DNA from: a virus
Virus record (IMG/VR): IMGVR_UViG_3300033997_000243
Span: 1-64,000 of that record
Length of the DNA stretch: 64,000 nucleotides
Reading direction: 5' to 3' (one strand)
Made by a program: the position numbers and the translations under genes. This document shows, piece by piece, positions 1 to 6,759 of the stretch. Positions within the stretch are counted from its first letter, which is position 1. Each line of letters begins with the position of its first letter. Under the pieces are notes generated by a model. It saw only the letters and a program-made list of their open reading frames with translations. It was not told where the DNA came from and did not search any database.

Positions 1-105
1 AAGATCTCAAGGCATTTGAATTAGCCCACAGCGATCAGTGGAACAGATCATAAAAAGGCGGAGGTCTGCCTAAAATTTGCCTTCGTCAAATTAACAGGCC
101 AGATC

Positions 106-126
106 TTTTTTTTTTTTTTTTTTTTT
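106..126. repeat. Homopolymer run of 21 T
   Basis: Twenty-one consecutive T directly follow AGATC at 101-105. This is far longer than any other homopolymer noticed in the window. It could be part of an unwinding element. The exact length is also the kind of feature that sequencing gets wrong. Confidence 0.9.
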
Positions 127-214
127 GAGGTGGAAAATGAGATCAGTAGAAAAGCAAAGATCTGTTTATTAATTGTTTGTTGGGGATCTGGGCATGGGGA
201 AATTGGATCAAGAT

Positions 215-238
215 CTTAAATCTACTACGTAGATTAAG
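215..238. repeat. Imperfect inverted repeat
   Basis: CTTAAATCTA (215-224) and TAGATTAAG (230-238) pair with a single bulged A around a CTACG loop. The hairpin lies inside the GATC-rich non-coding region and could be a protein-binding site or an RNA hairpin upstream of the first gene. Confidence 0.5.
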
Positions 239-330
239 AGCTGTACTTCGCTCCGCTTCGTACAACCTTAAAAGCAAACGAAAAAGCAAACATACTAACT
301 GGGTTATTGATCTTTTCCAGGATCCTTTTT

Positions 331-415
331 CCGGTTCCGCCGCGCCGACCTTTCCCCTCACCAACTTTCGCGGACACCGACAACCCGCAGCCGCGCCTTC
401 GCAGCTTCTTCAATA
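331..415. other. GC-rich non-coding patch upstream of the first gene
   Basis: About two thirds of the bases from 331 to 410 are G or C, against an AT-rich background everywhere else in the window. The patch is rich in CCGCGCC-like words, has no gene of its own, and ends just before the ribosome binding site AAGGAAAAC of the first gene. No function is recognised. Confidence 0.6.
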
Positions 416-425
416 AGGAAAACTT

Positions 426-860
426 ATGTACAATGACGAAACCTGTAAGCAATTAATCGAGCTTCAAAAGCTTGTCCATGATGCCAGACCAAAAGGTAAA
501 AAACGTGTTGAATTTGAAGAATTCAACCAACTTTTTAATGATCATCCAGAATTATTTTGCATTGGATTGACTAATAGGATATACCTATACTGTAAATATC
601 TTGATAGGCAAGTTCAAGATAGTTTTATAGAATACGTAAATCAGTCACATTCCAAACGAATACCACTAAAGAAAAAATTCCAATATAGAACAGCTTCTGA
701 GAAACGAGGTAAATTTCAATTTGTAGTATTTACTGAGCATCCAATTAAAGATAGTGGCTGGTATGTTTTTGGATTGAACACAGAATTTGCTATGGTTTCA
801 AAAGAAATGATGGATAAGATACAGTCCATTAAAGTCTCTTTTCTTAAAAACCAAATTTAG
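426..860 (+). CDS. Hypothetical protein, 144 aa
   Basis: Not recognised. The ATG is preceded by AAGGAAAACTT, a good ribosome binding site at normal spacing. The protein is soluble-looking, mixed charge, with no membrane segment or signal peptide. It has a lysine-rich stretch near residues 23-28 and aromatic-rich segments (Tyr-Leu-Tyr, Gly-Trp-Tyr-Val) that suggest a folded globular domain. It is the first gene after the origin-like region and precedes the metallopeptidase-like gene by 43 nt, so the two may be cotranscribed. Confidence 0.8.
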   Translation: MYNDETCKQLIELQKLVHDARPKGKKRVEFEEFNQLFNDHPELFCIGLTNRIYLYCKYLDRQVQDSFIEYVNQSHSKRIPLKKKFQYRTASEKRGKFQFVVFTEHPIKDSGWYVFGLNTEFAMVSKEMMDKIQSIKVSFLKNQI

Positions 861-903
861 GCCGTAATGCCCATAATTTTTAAATTCCAATCAGGAGAAA
901 TAT

Positions 904-2133
904 ATGACAAGTGTAATTTGTGGATTAAAAGCCGGAAAGAAACCTAAAACTAAGGTTAAGGCCAAGAAAGGCAAAGTAGAAGAAATTGTGGTAAAGAAAA
1001 AGAAGGTTGCTGTTACCAAAGTGGAATTGGGTGACATTGAAAAGACCAAAAAGAAAATGGCAAAGAAGATAGCTGAAGGCGCTATTGATAAGGCCAAAAA
1101 ATCTTCAAAAAAATCTGACTCTGATTCTAAAACAGTTGTTGAGTCCAGCCAAGTTGCTTACGAAAGTGATGATCACTTGATTGTAAAGATTGGCACTAAA
1201 AATGTTCTTGGTCTTTATATAGGCCGTAACCGAATTCTTTTAGAAGATGGGGTTGAACGTGATGACTCTGACAACCAAAAAGAATTTAAACCTGAAGATG
1301 TTATTGCTAACTTAGGCAAAAAGCCAGCTATCGGCAGCGTGTTCGGGGTTAAGATAGAACCTTTTATTAAAAAGTTGACTTTGCCTGATATTGGTGAAGT
1401 TCGTTTATACCGTGAAAAGTTTACTAAACAACATTTTGATCTTCTTAAAAGTTGTTCTGAAACAGTTTTCAAATTGTTCAAAAAACACCGCATGACTTCT
1501 TGGTTAGATAACTTTAGCCATATAGAGTTACGCACTAAAGTAAGTAAGTATGCCGGAACATTTACTTACAAGCGTACAAAAGAAGGTGGCAAAACAGATT
1601 TCATTGTTATCAACGGAATTAATTTCGATGATCGTCAATATCTGGAATACGTACTTACCCACGAATTCTGCCACGGTGTCTGGTTCCGCCAAGTTCCTGA
1701 TCACTTAAAATCAAAATGGGCTGGAGTTTATGGTAAGCGTATTAAACGCCAGTCATTCGATTCGGATGATCTGAAAACACTGTTAAAAGATATTCAAGGC
1801 TACGATGGCGCAATTAATGCGTTCATGAAAGAAATGGCTGACGAAAATCAAGTAACCTTGATTAAAGAAATTTATTCTTATATGAAGCGTGTTCATCGTC
1901 TTGATCGTAATGACGTTGACATGCTGGTTCAGAACAATCGTGATGCACTCGAAGAGTTATGGCCTGAGCATCAAGATATTAGCGATCAAGTAAACGATGT
2001 TGGTTCTGAATATGCCCTTACCAATGTACGTGAATTCTTCGCTGAAACAATGACAGCGCATCTGCAAGGTAAAAAATTGCCAAGCGATGTAACTAAGGCT
2101 TGCGAATCCACAATACAAAAGTTGATTCGTTAA
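904..2133 (+). CDS. Putative zinc metallopeptidase with basic N-terminal tail
   Basis: 409 aa. Residues about 10-80 are a lysine-rich low-complexity tail, likely disordered and able to bind nucleic acid. A globular C-terminal part follows, with HEFCH at residues 253-257, an exact HExxH zinc site. A candidate third ligand is Glu381 in FFAE, although 124 residues downstream is long for a gluzincin. The ribosome binding site is AGGAGAAAT just before ATG. A second HExxH protein lies at 62119-63039. Possible roles are processing of virion or host proteins, or an SprT-like function; neither is proven. An intrinsic terminator follows 8 nt after the stop. Confidence 0.6.
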   Translation: MTSVICGLKAGKKPKTKVKAKKGKVEEIVVKKKKVAVTKVELGDIEKTKKKMAKKIAEGAIDKAKKSSKKSDSDSKTVVESSQVAYESDDHLIVKIGTKNVLGLYIGRNRILLEDGVERDDSDNQKEFKPEDVIANLGKKPAIGSVFGVKIEPFIKKLTLPDIGEVRLYREKFTKQHFDLLKSCSETVFKLFKKHRMTSWLDNFSHIELRTKVSKYAGTFTYKRTKEGGKTDFIVINGINFDDRQYLEYVLTHEFCHGVWFRQVPDHLKSKWAGVYGKRIKRQSFDSDDLKTLLKDIQGYDGAINAFMKEMADENQVTLIKEIYSYMKRVHRLDRNDVDMLVQNNRDALEELWPEHQDISDQVNDVGSEYALTNVREFFAETMTAHLQGKKLPSDVTKACESTIQKLIR

Positions 2134-2141
2134 ACAGATCA

Positions 2142-2170
2142 GGTGCAGACAAAAACTCTGCACCTTTTAT
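2142..2170 (+). terminator. Intrinsic terminator after the metallopeptidase-like gene
   Basis: GGTGCAGA (2142-2149) pairs perfectly with TCTGCACC (2157-2164) around CAAAAAC and is followed by TTTT. The GTG at 2143 lies inside the stem, so it is not used as the start of the next gene. Confidence 0.85.
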
Positions 2171-2187
2171 CAACGGAATATAACAAA

Positions 2188-2868
2188 ATGAAAGTTCATA
2201 ACACAATAAACCCGTCCGACTACGACAAAAACTCCGAACTAAGATCAAAAGTTTGGACTGAATACACTGAAGGTCATCAAGTAATAGGTATTGATCTCGA
2301 TGAATCTATTCTGGCTACCGTAGAAGTTCTTCTTAACATGGTCAATGAAAGATGCGGAACAAAATACACGTTGTCTGATGTAGTTCGCTATGATATGGTT
2401 GAAACTCTTGGCCTCGATCTTCAAATGTTTTTGGATATTCTACATAACTCTAACTATTTGAGTATGACAAAACCATTTGAACATACAAAAGAATTCATAC
2501 GCAAATTGCGTGATGGAGAATTAAACGAGCAATTCAATTTACGTAATGACCAACCTGTTTACCTTGCATTTATTACACACAGAGGATTCCGCTCTGACGG
2601 CTTTAAACTAACTCACGATGTTTTAGTTGAGAGCGGTTTAATTCCAGATATGTTAATTGTTTGTCCTGTAGGGCATTCAAAGTTGGATATTCTCGATGAT
2701 TTATTTGGCGATAACGTACAACTGATTATAGAAGATCAGCCTAAGATCTTAAATGATTTTACTCAGGCTGGTATTCAAACTGTTAAAAATCTGCGACCTT
2801 GGAATAAAGATCATTGGACAGACTATACAATTGATCTTACTTGCAGTCCTGATCCAATATTTGCTTAA
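2188..2868 (+). CDS. HAD-superfamily 5'(3')-deoxyribonucleotidase-like phosphatase
   Basis: 226 aa from ATG 2188. HAD motifs are visible in order: DLDES with nucleophile Asp36 and acid-base Asp38, THRG (motif II Thr), a Lys in the GHSKLDIL segment (motif III), and IIEDQP (motif IV acidic residue). An alpha-helical cap of about 90 residues sits between motifs I and II, as in NT5C-type nucleotidases. The family dephosphorylates nucleoside monophosphates, so a role in managing the nucleotide pool during phage DNA synthesis is likely. The ATG was chosen over the in-frame GTG at 2143 because that codon lies in a terminator stem. Its ribosome binding site is weak. Confidence 0.7.
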   Translation: MKVHNTINPSDYDKNSELRSKVWTEYTEGHQVIGIDLDESILATVEVLLNMVNERCGTKYTLSDVVRYDMVETLGLDLQMFLDILHNSNYLSMTKPFEHTKEFIRKLRDGELNEQFNLRNDQPVYLAFITHRGFRSDGFKLTHDVLVESGLIPDMLIVCPVGHSKLDILDDLFGDNVQLIIEDQPKILNDFTQAGIQTVKNLRPWNKDHWTDYTIDLTCSPDPIFA

Positions 2869-2914
2869 TTGATTTGAACGCATTTACTCGCATTTACAAA
2901 TCAAACTTTTTACT

Positions 2915-3018
2915 CGATTCAATGTTAAAAATCAACAGCACTATAATTTGTATTTAGATAGTTCGCTATCTTCCTGGTGGATTAAAGTCAATGGATTTGA
3001 CGCTGTTGATTTGAATCG
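2915..3018. repeat. Long-range inverted repeat around the small-RNA promoter
   Basis: AAATCAACAGC (2929-2939) is the exact reverse complement of GCTGTTGATTT (3002-3012). Outside it, CGATTCAA (2915-2922) matches TTGAATCG (3011-3018). The left side carries about six extra bases between its two segments. The arms enclose a TATAAT box and a UUCG hairpin. They could form a long stem in a readthrough transcript, or a protein-binding site in DNA. Confidence 0.7.
2919..2956 (+). promoter_or_regulatory. Sigma70-like promoter of the small-RNA unit
   Basis: The -10 box TATAAT is at 2942-2947, with only a weak -35 match (TTCAAT, 2918-2923) at 18-nt spacing. The predicted start is near 2954-2956, exactly at the base of the first hairpin of the candidate RNA. 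Confidence 0.45.
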
Positions 3019-3100
3019 AAAATGGAGTGAGTTTCCCCTTAACTCCTATTAGATTTACTGGCTGGTTACGATACGCTAATGTCGTGCCAGCCATTTTTTT
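2955..3100 (+). ncRNA. Candidate small structured RNA, about 145 nt
   Basis: No ORF fits this gap, yet it has a compact transcription-unit layout. A TATAAT box lies just upstream. AGATAG-UUCG-CTATCT (2956-2971) would form a stable 5' hairpin. GTCAA/TTGAC (2987-3001) and GGAGT/ACTCC (3024-3046) form further hairpins, and an intrinsic terminator ends it (3060-3100). The reading frames contain only a 7-codon ORF (ATG 2991). It could be a phage regulatory RNA or a leader attenuator for the clamp-loader operon. This is inferred from structure only. Confidence 0.45.
3060..3100 (+). terminator. Intrinsic terminator upstream of the clamp-loader operon
   Basis: GGCTGG (3060-3065) pairs with CCAGCC (3087-3092), extended by ACGA/TCGT inside, and is followed by A and seven T. 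Confidence 0.85.
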
Positions 3101-3111
3101 GTCCTGTCAAT

Positions 3112-3132
3112 ACTGTAAATCCTAGTGTATAA
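3112..3132 (+). promoter_or_regulatory. Putative phage promoter motif before the clamp-loader operon
   Basis: ACTGTAAATC followed by TAGTGTATA. The first half recurs exactly at 28199-28208 before DNA polymerase, and the second half at 14473-14481 before the 14507 gene. It lies between a terminator and the ribosome binding site AGAGG of the next gene, where a promoter is expected. Confidence 0.4.
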
Positions 3133-3148
3133 ACCTAGAGGATTTACC

Positions 3149-4303
3149 ATGTCTAAAAAACTTGTCAGTAAGAAACCCAAAACACTCGAAAGTTACAACC
3201 TTCCTGAAAAATACCGTCCAACAAAACTTTCTGATTATATTGGTCAAACTAGCGCTCAAAATACAATGAGTGGTTGGCTTGAGCGTAAACGCTTTCCCTC
3301 AACAATTTTAATCAGCGGTTTAACTGGTAGTGGAAAGACCACGCTTGCCAAAATGATAGCGCGTTACGTAAACTGTGAAAAGAATACAGCTTGCGGTAAA
3401 TGTGATGCTTGTAAATTCTCTGATGACCAAATTCCAGATTTAATTGAAATCAATGCTGGTGAAGCTGGTAACATAGATGACATTCGCAATCTGTTACAAC
3501 GCGCAAAACGTACACCCCGTTTTAACAAACAAATCATTTTGATTGACGAAGCCCATTTACTTAGTGATAAAGCTGAAAGCACTTTGCTGGTTCCACTAGA
3601 AAAGCCGAGCAAAAACTGCATCTGGATTTTATGTACTACTAATCCAGAAAAACTTAAGAACACAATTCGCAATCGCTGCACACACATAACGCTTAATCCA
3701 ATATCAGCCAAAGAAGTTTATGCTCGTTTAGAGATCATTGTGAGAGAAGAAGGTCTTAAGATTAAAGACAAAGACTTATTCAAAAAATGCCTTAAGCGTA
3801 TTGCCGAACTTTGTGAAGGCCAGATGCGTAATGCAATAAGTATGTTGGACACATTGATCAGCATTGTTTCAAGTGGTAACAAATATGATGAAAGTGTTGT
3901 CAGCGATCTTGGTATGCAAGCAACTGAAGAAGAATTGAATTCTGTTTCTGCTGAAATACTTGTTGCAGTTCTTGGTAACAATTTGTTGGGTATCGTTAAA
4001 AACTGCAAAGGTTGCAAAGAACCTCGTAAACTTATTTCACAACTGCGTTATCTTATTGACTGGCAAATTGAAAGTATTACTGGCATTGCAAAATATGTTC
4101 CAGCCATTGGTAAACTTTTTGTTTCGTCCGTTAATAAAAACAAGGTAAAAGTTTCGTTGCCCGCTTTGTTAAAAGTTCAATCTGTTTTACTTGATGTCGA
4201 TCACAAAATCTTAACGGTTCCGGCTTATCCTGCGGCTGTTGCACTTTATACTGCATTAGCTGATTTAAGTGTTGACGACTATTTTAACAAGGTGAAAAAA
4301 TGA
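3149..4303 (+). CDS. dnaX: DnaX-like clamp loader ATPase (gamma/tau type)
   Basis: 384 aa. AAA+ ATPase that would load the sliding clamp on primed DNA. The N-terminal EKYRPTKLSDYIGQ matches the family opening. Walker A GLTGSGKT is at 57-64. Zinc-binding Cys76, 82, 85 and 88 sit where bacterial DnaX has its Cys cluster. Walker B is LIDEAH (131-136). RNRC corresponds to the SRC arginine-finger motif. The C-terminal collar region is present, but there is no tau-like extension. ATG 3149 was preferred to the upstream in-frame codon at 3125 because AGAGGATT precedes it. It is the first gene of a long replication/recombination operon and overlaps the next gene by ATGA. Confidence 0.85.
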   Translation: MSKKLVSKKPKTLESYNLPEKYRPTKLSDYIGQTSAQNTMSGWLERKRFPSTILISGLTGSGKTTLAKMIARYVNCEKNTACGKCDACKFSDDQIPDLIEINAGEAGNIDDIRNLLQRAKRTPRFNKQIILIDEAHLLSDKAESTLLVPLEKPSKNCIWILCTTNPEKLKNTIRNRCTHITLNPISAKEVYARLEIIVREEGLKIKDKDLFKKCLKRIAELCEGQMRNAISMLDTLISIVSSGNKYDESVVSDLGMQATEEELNSVSAEILVAVLGNNLLGIVKNCKGCKEPRKLISQLRYLIDWQIESITGIAKYVPAIGKLFVSSVNKNKVKVSLPALLKVQSVLLDVDHKILTVPAYPAAVALYTALADLSVDDYFNKVKK

Positions 4304-4542
4304 TTGAAGTTCAAAACGAAGCATCCATTTCAATAGCTTTATTTTTACTATGCTTATTTTCTGCGGTTGCTGTACTAGCCTTTGCTGTCTACAAGATTTT
4401 CTTTAGTAATCCTGATCACAAAATCAGCTATCATGAATTTGATAATGGTGTGGAATACGATCATCGTGATACTGGTGCAGAAATGAATGACATTATTTCA
4501 CATGCCGAAAAATCTAGGCAAGGAGATAAGAATGATGGATAA
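4300..4542 (+). CDS. Small single-pass membrane protein, 80 aa
   Basis: Not recognised. Residues about 10-34 form one strongly hydrophobic segment (ALFLLCLFSAVAVLAFAV), followed by a charged tail rich in Asp, His and Glu. Topology is probably a short N-terminus, one membrane helix and a cytoplasmic tail of about 45 residues. It is translationally coupled to the clamp loader through an ATGA overlap. Phage operons often carry such small membrane proteins; a host-membrane or replication-anchoring role would be a guess. Confidence 0.75.
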   Translation: MIEVQNEASISIALFLLCLFSAVAVLAFAVYKIFFSNPDHKISYHEFDNGVEYDHRDTGAEMNDIISHAEKSRQGDKNDG

Positions 4543-4855
4543 AACATTTACAATAGATTTTTCTGGATTCTTCCCAAGCGATAAAAGGCCAAAGTTAACA
4601 ATTGATGTTCCTGAGTCTTTTCATGAAAAGGCATTCAGTTCACCTTTACCGACTGAAGGTTGCTTTGATTGTACTTTTGAAGAAGAGAAGCCTTCAGTCG
4701 GTGCAATACGAGATATTTTTTCTAAGTGGGCTGAATTAATGTATGATCAGCCAATTTATAAAGATCCTCTTGCTGAATTTCGTCCGAGAGCACTCAAAGC
4801 TGTTAACGAAATTCAGCAACACAATTTTGAAGTAAATAAAGTATTTACTTGTTAA
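4532..4855 (+). CDS. Hypothetical protein, 107 aa
   Basis: Not recognised. ATG 4532 follows AGGAGATAAGA, a strong ribosome binding site. The longer in-frame start at 4487 lacks one and would overlap the upstream gene heavily. The protein is acidic with a folded-looking C-terminal half. Its TAA stop is followed directly, in the same frame, by another long open stretch (4856-5329) without a normal start codon, so this gene may be the first part of a larger interrupted gene. Confidence 0.7.
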   Translation: MMDKTFTIDFSGFFPSDKRPKLTIDVPESFHEKAFSSPLPTEGCFDCTFEEEKPSVGAIRDIFSKWAELMYDQPIYKDPLAEFRPRALKAVNEIQQHNFEVNKVFTC

Positions 4856-5329
4856 ATAACAGAGCTTGAACATTGGAGCTATGGTATTCCCGATAGTAAA
4901 TTTTTACGTGAGTACGAATCAGGAACTATTGTAGTTTATATTCCTGTTGTTAAGGCTCAGAAATTTGAAATAATCCACTGTATAGATAAACAATTGTCAG
5001 CTCGTTTGTCTTTTCTTGCAGGTAAAAAAGTTAAAGCTCGTTATTGTTATGCGATTACAGAAAAATTTGAGAAAAACGGTTTAGCATACACCAAACCTGA
5101 TTTGATTGATAACTTTGTCTTGCTTCATACTTTGAAGTTTGGTAATGTAAAAAGTATTTATCACGGATCTACTGAGCTACAGCTTACTGATGGCACTATT
5201 GGAAATAGTTCATTGATAGCAACAGCTGTTCTTGATTATGTAAATCCGTATGATATTGATCCGACCGAACAAAAACCAATGAATAAAGTTTCAGTTGAGA
5301 TTAACACTGAAACCAATGGAGAAATTTAA
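4856..5329 (+). CDS. Hypothetical protein, 157 aa, apparent AUA start or interrupted continuation
   Basis: The frame is open from the codon right after the TAA at 4853-4855 to 5329. It encodes a well-structured protein beginning Ile-Thr-Glu-Leu-Glu-His-Trp-Ser-Tyr. The first codon is ATA. No ATG, GTG or TTG with a ribosome binding site exists before the TTG at 4994, which would discard about 46 residues. Explanations are an ATG start changed to ATA (TAAATG would be a typical phage junction), a nonsense codon splitting a 265-codon gene, readthrough, or a sequence error. Function unknown; a paralogue was not seen in the window. Confidence 0.5.
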   Translation: MTELEHWSYGIPDSKFLREYESGTIVVYIPVVKAQKFEIIHCIDKQLSARLSFLAGKKVKARYCYAITEKFEKNGLAYTKPDLIDNFVLLHTLKFGNVKSIYHGSTELQLTDGTIGNSSLIATAVLDYVNPYDIDPTEQKPMNKVSVEINTETNGEI

Positions 5330-5330
5330 A

Positions 5331-6107
5331 ATGCAAACAATTCAAACTGTACAAAAATCTTTCGGTAGTGATATGCAGCGTATTTGCGTTTCCGGTATGC
5401 CTTCAAAAGAAATCTGCAACTTATTTTTTGATCAACCTGATACTCAGTTCACTGACGGCATTAAAGAATTAATGCTTATTCAGTTTGCTAATGTTCTTGA
5501 TAAAGACTCTATTAATCTTTTATCTGTATCTAAGCGTGTTGATGTGCATTCTCCATTTTCTAAAATTGGTGTTCTTTCTCGTTTGAGAACAACTCGGTTT
5601 CTTACCAACCTTGTACTTCACACTCGTTTTAATGAATACTACAACAATGCTGGCCGCAAAAGATTTTCCGGTAAGTACAGAGTAAGACTTGCAGAAACTG
5701 ATATTGATCAAAAGCGTATTGAAAATAGTGTTGTAGTTAATCCTATGTACGATATTTCAAAACGTATAAGTCACACAATTGTCATGTGTTCTGCGCTTCA
5801 ACGTGAAACATATTTTAAGTATGTTACAGATTTCTTTGCTTTCATAGATAATGTTCGCAATGGAACTATTAGTACAGAACTCGGAGATCAAAGTTCTACT
5901 TTACCTCCGCTTGGCCGCACTGACTACATGCTTAATTCTTCTCAGGTTGTACGTTTAGCTAGTATCTACGAAGATCTTTATAAAATCTTCAAGGCAAGTT
6001 ATGCGAGTGATCTTGATACAGATCAAATTGTTTTCCAAATACGTCCAGATTTACTGATTAAAAAACCTGTGCTTGTTTTTATAGCACCTTCTGAGGTGAA
6101 AGACTAA
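5331..6107 (+). CDS. Hypothetical protein, 258 aa
   Basis: Not recognised. ATG 5331 follows GGAGA with 8-nt spacing; the upstream in-frame start at 5295 would overlap the preceding gene. The protein is soluble, rich in Arg and Ser, with alternating helix-like and strand-like segments and a basic middle region (residues about 100-130) that could contact nucleic acid. It lies between the clamp-loader end of the operon and the two nuclease-type genes, so a part in DNA metabolism is possible but unproven. Confidence 0.75.
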   Translation: MQTIQTVQKSFGSDMQRICVSGMPSKEICNLFFDQPDTQFTDGIKELMLIQFANVLDKDSINLLSVSKRVDVHSPFSKIGVLSRLRTTRFLTNLVLHTRFNEYYNNAGRKRFSGKYRVRLAETDIDQKRIENSVVVNPMYDISKRISHTIVMCSALQRETYFKYVTDFFAFIDNVRNGTISTELGDQSSTLPPLGRTDYMLNSSQVVRLASIYEDLYKIFKASYASDLDTDQIVFQIRPDLLIKKPVLVFIAPSEVKD

Positions 6108-6109
6108 CA

Positions 6110-6649
6110 ATGAATTTTCACGCAGCTGATTTGCATTTCGGTCAGTCGAATGTTTGTAAATACAGAACTCATTTCTCTTCTGTGCAAGAACATGACACTG
6201 TTATTTTTGAAAATATTTTAAGACAACTTAACAAAAGATCTACCCTTTATCTTCATGGAGATATTTGCTTTAGTGAAGAATCGTTAAAGTATATCGAGCA
6301 ATTTCGTGAAACTGGGGCCACCGTTATTTTGATAGGTGGCAACCACTGCACAGATAAAATTCCATTGAAGAGACTGTGCGAAGTCTACTCAGCGGTTTAT
6401 TTTTATCAAAACAAATATGGTTTTACTTTAAGTCATATGCCACTGCATCCAGAACATTTACGTGGTAAATTAAATGTTCATGGCCACTTGCATGATAAAG
6501 TTATTGAAGATCCTCGTTATTTGAATGTTAGTCTTGAACAAACAAACTATCATGCACTTAGCTTGGATCATATTCGTGAAATTTTTTCTGAAAGAATTTC
6601 TTCTGGAAAGCTCTGTGAAACATACAAGCAGAGTCTGAAGTTACTGTAA
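6110..6649 (+). CDS. Calcineurin-like metallophosphoesterase, 179 aa
   Basis: The metal-binding blocks of the family are all visible: Asp7-x-His9, GD at 50-51 in HGDICF, GNHC at 77-80, His109 in LSHMP and GHLH around 124-127. The protein consists of just the catalytic domain, smaller than SbcD/Mre11. GNHC replaces the usual GNHD. Similar small phage enzymes act as phosphodiesterases or phosphatases on nucleotides or nucleic acid; the substrate here is unknown. The gene starts 2 nt after the preceding stop. Confidence 0.75.
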   Translation: MNFHAADLHFGQSNVCKYRTHFSSVQEHDTVIFENILRQLNKRSTLYLHGDICFSEESLKYIEQFRETGATVILIGGNHCTDKIPLKRLCEVYSAVYFYQNKYGFTLSHMPLHPEHLRGKLNVHGHLHDKVIEDPRYLNVSLEQTNYHALSLDHIREIFSERISSGKLCETYKQSLKLL

Positions 6650-6662
6650 ATAAGGTAGTACA

Positions 6663-6755
6663 ATGTTTGACGATCCACGCATGTTAAGTGAGTTCCAAAA
6701 GATATTTGGTGAACAAAAAGAATCTGAAGAAACCACTGAAACAAAAGAAGAGTAG
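6663..6755 (+). CDS. Small acidic protein, 30 aa
   Basis: A 31-codon ORF from ATG 6663 to TAG 6755 fills the gap between the phosphoesterase and the SbcC-like gene. TAAGGTAGTACA before the ATG gives an AAGG ribosome binding site. The peptide starts MFDDPRMLSEFQK and ends in a run of Glu, Thr and Lys. Position and binding site support expression, but the small size leaves doubt. No function is known. Confidence 0.5.
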   Translation: MFDDPRMLSEFQKIFGEQKESEETTETKEE

Positions 6756-6759
6756 AACT

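Larger units (their letters stand above)
1..330. other. GATC-dense, AT-rich non-coding region resembling a replication origin
   Basis: No convincing gene lies here. GATC occurs at 3, 33, 46, 102, 141, 159, 185, 206, 212, 309 and 321: eleven sites in about 320 bp, four of them inside AGATCT. GATCTGTTTATTA (159-171) and GATCT followed by a T run (102-126) resemble the GATCTnTTnTTTT 13-mers of the E. coli oriC unwinding element. I found no clear DnaA box (TTATCCACA). Origin function is an inference; a packaging or regulatory role is also possible. Confidence 0.4.

Noticed and set aside
2-216. Four AGATCT sites as signs of engineered DNA
   Set aside because: No vector sequence or linker is visible, and GATC-rich sequence alone can explain them.
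177-416. 79-codon frame on the + strand over the origin-like region
   Set aside because: It begins at a non-ATG codon without a ribosome binding site, crosses the GC-rich patch and has no protein-like composition.
2143-2187. Upstream GTG start for the HAD nucleotidase
   Set aside because: The GTG is inside the stem of an intrinsic terminator; ATG 2188 is better.
4994-5329. TTG 4994 as the start of the interrupted gene
   Set aside because: No ribosome binding site, and it would discard about 46 codons of protein-like sequence that is open back to 4856.
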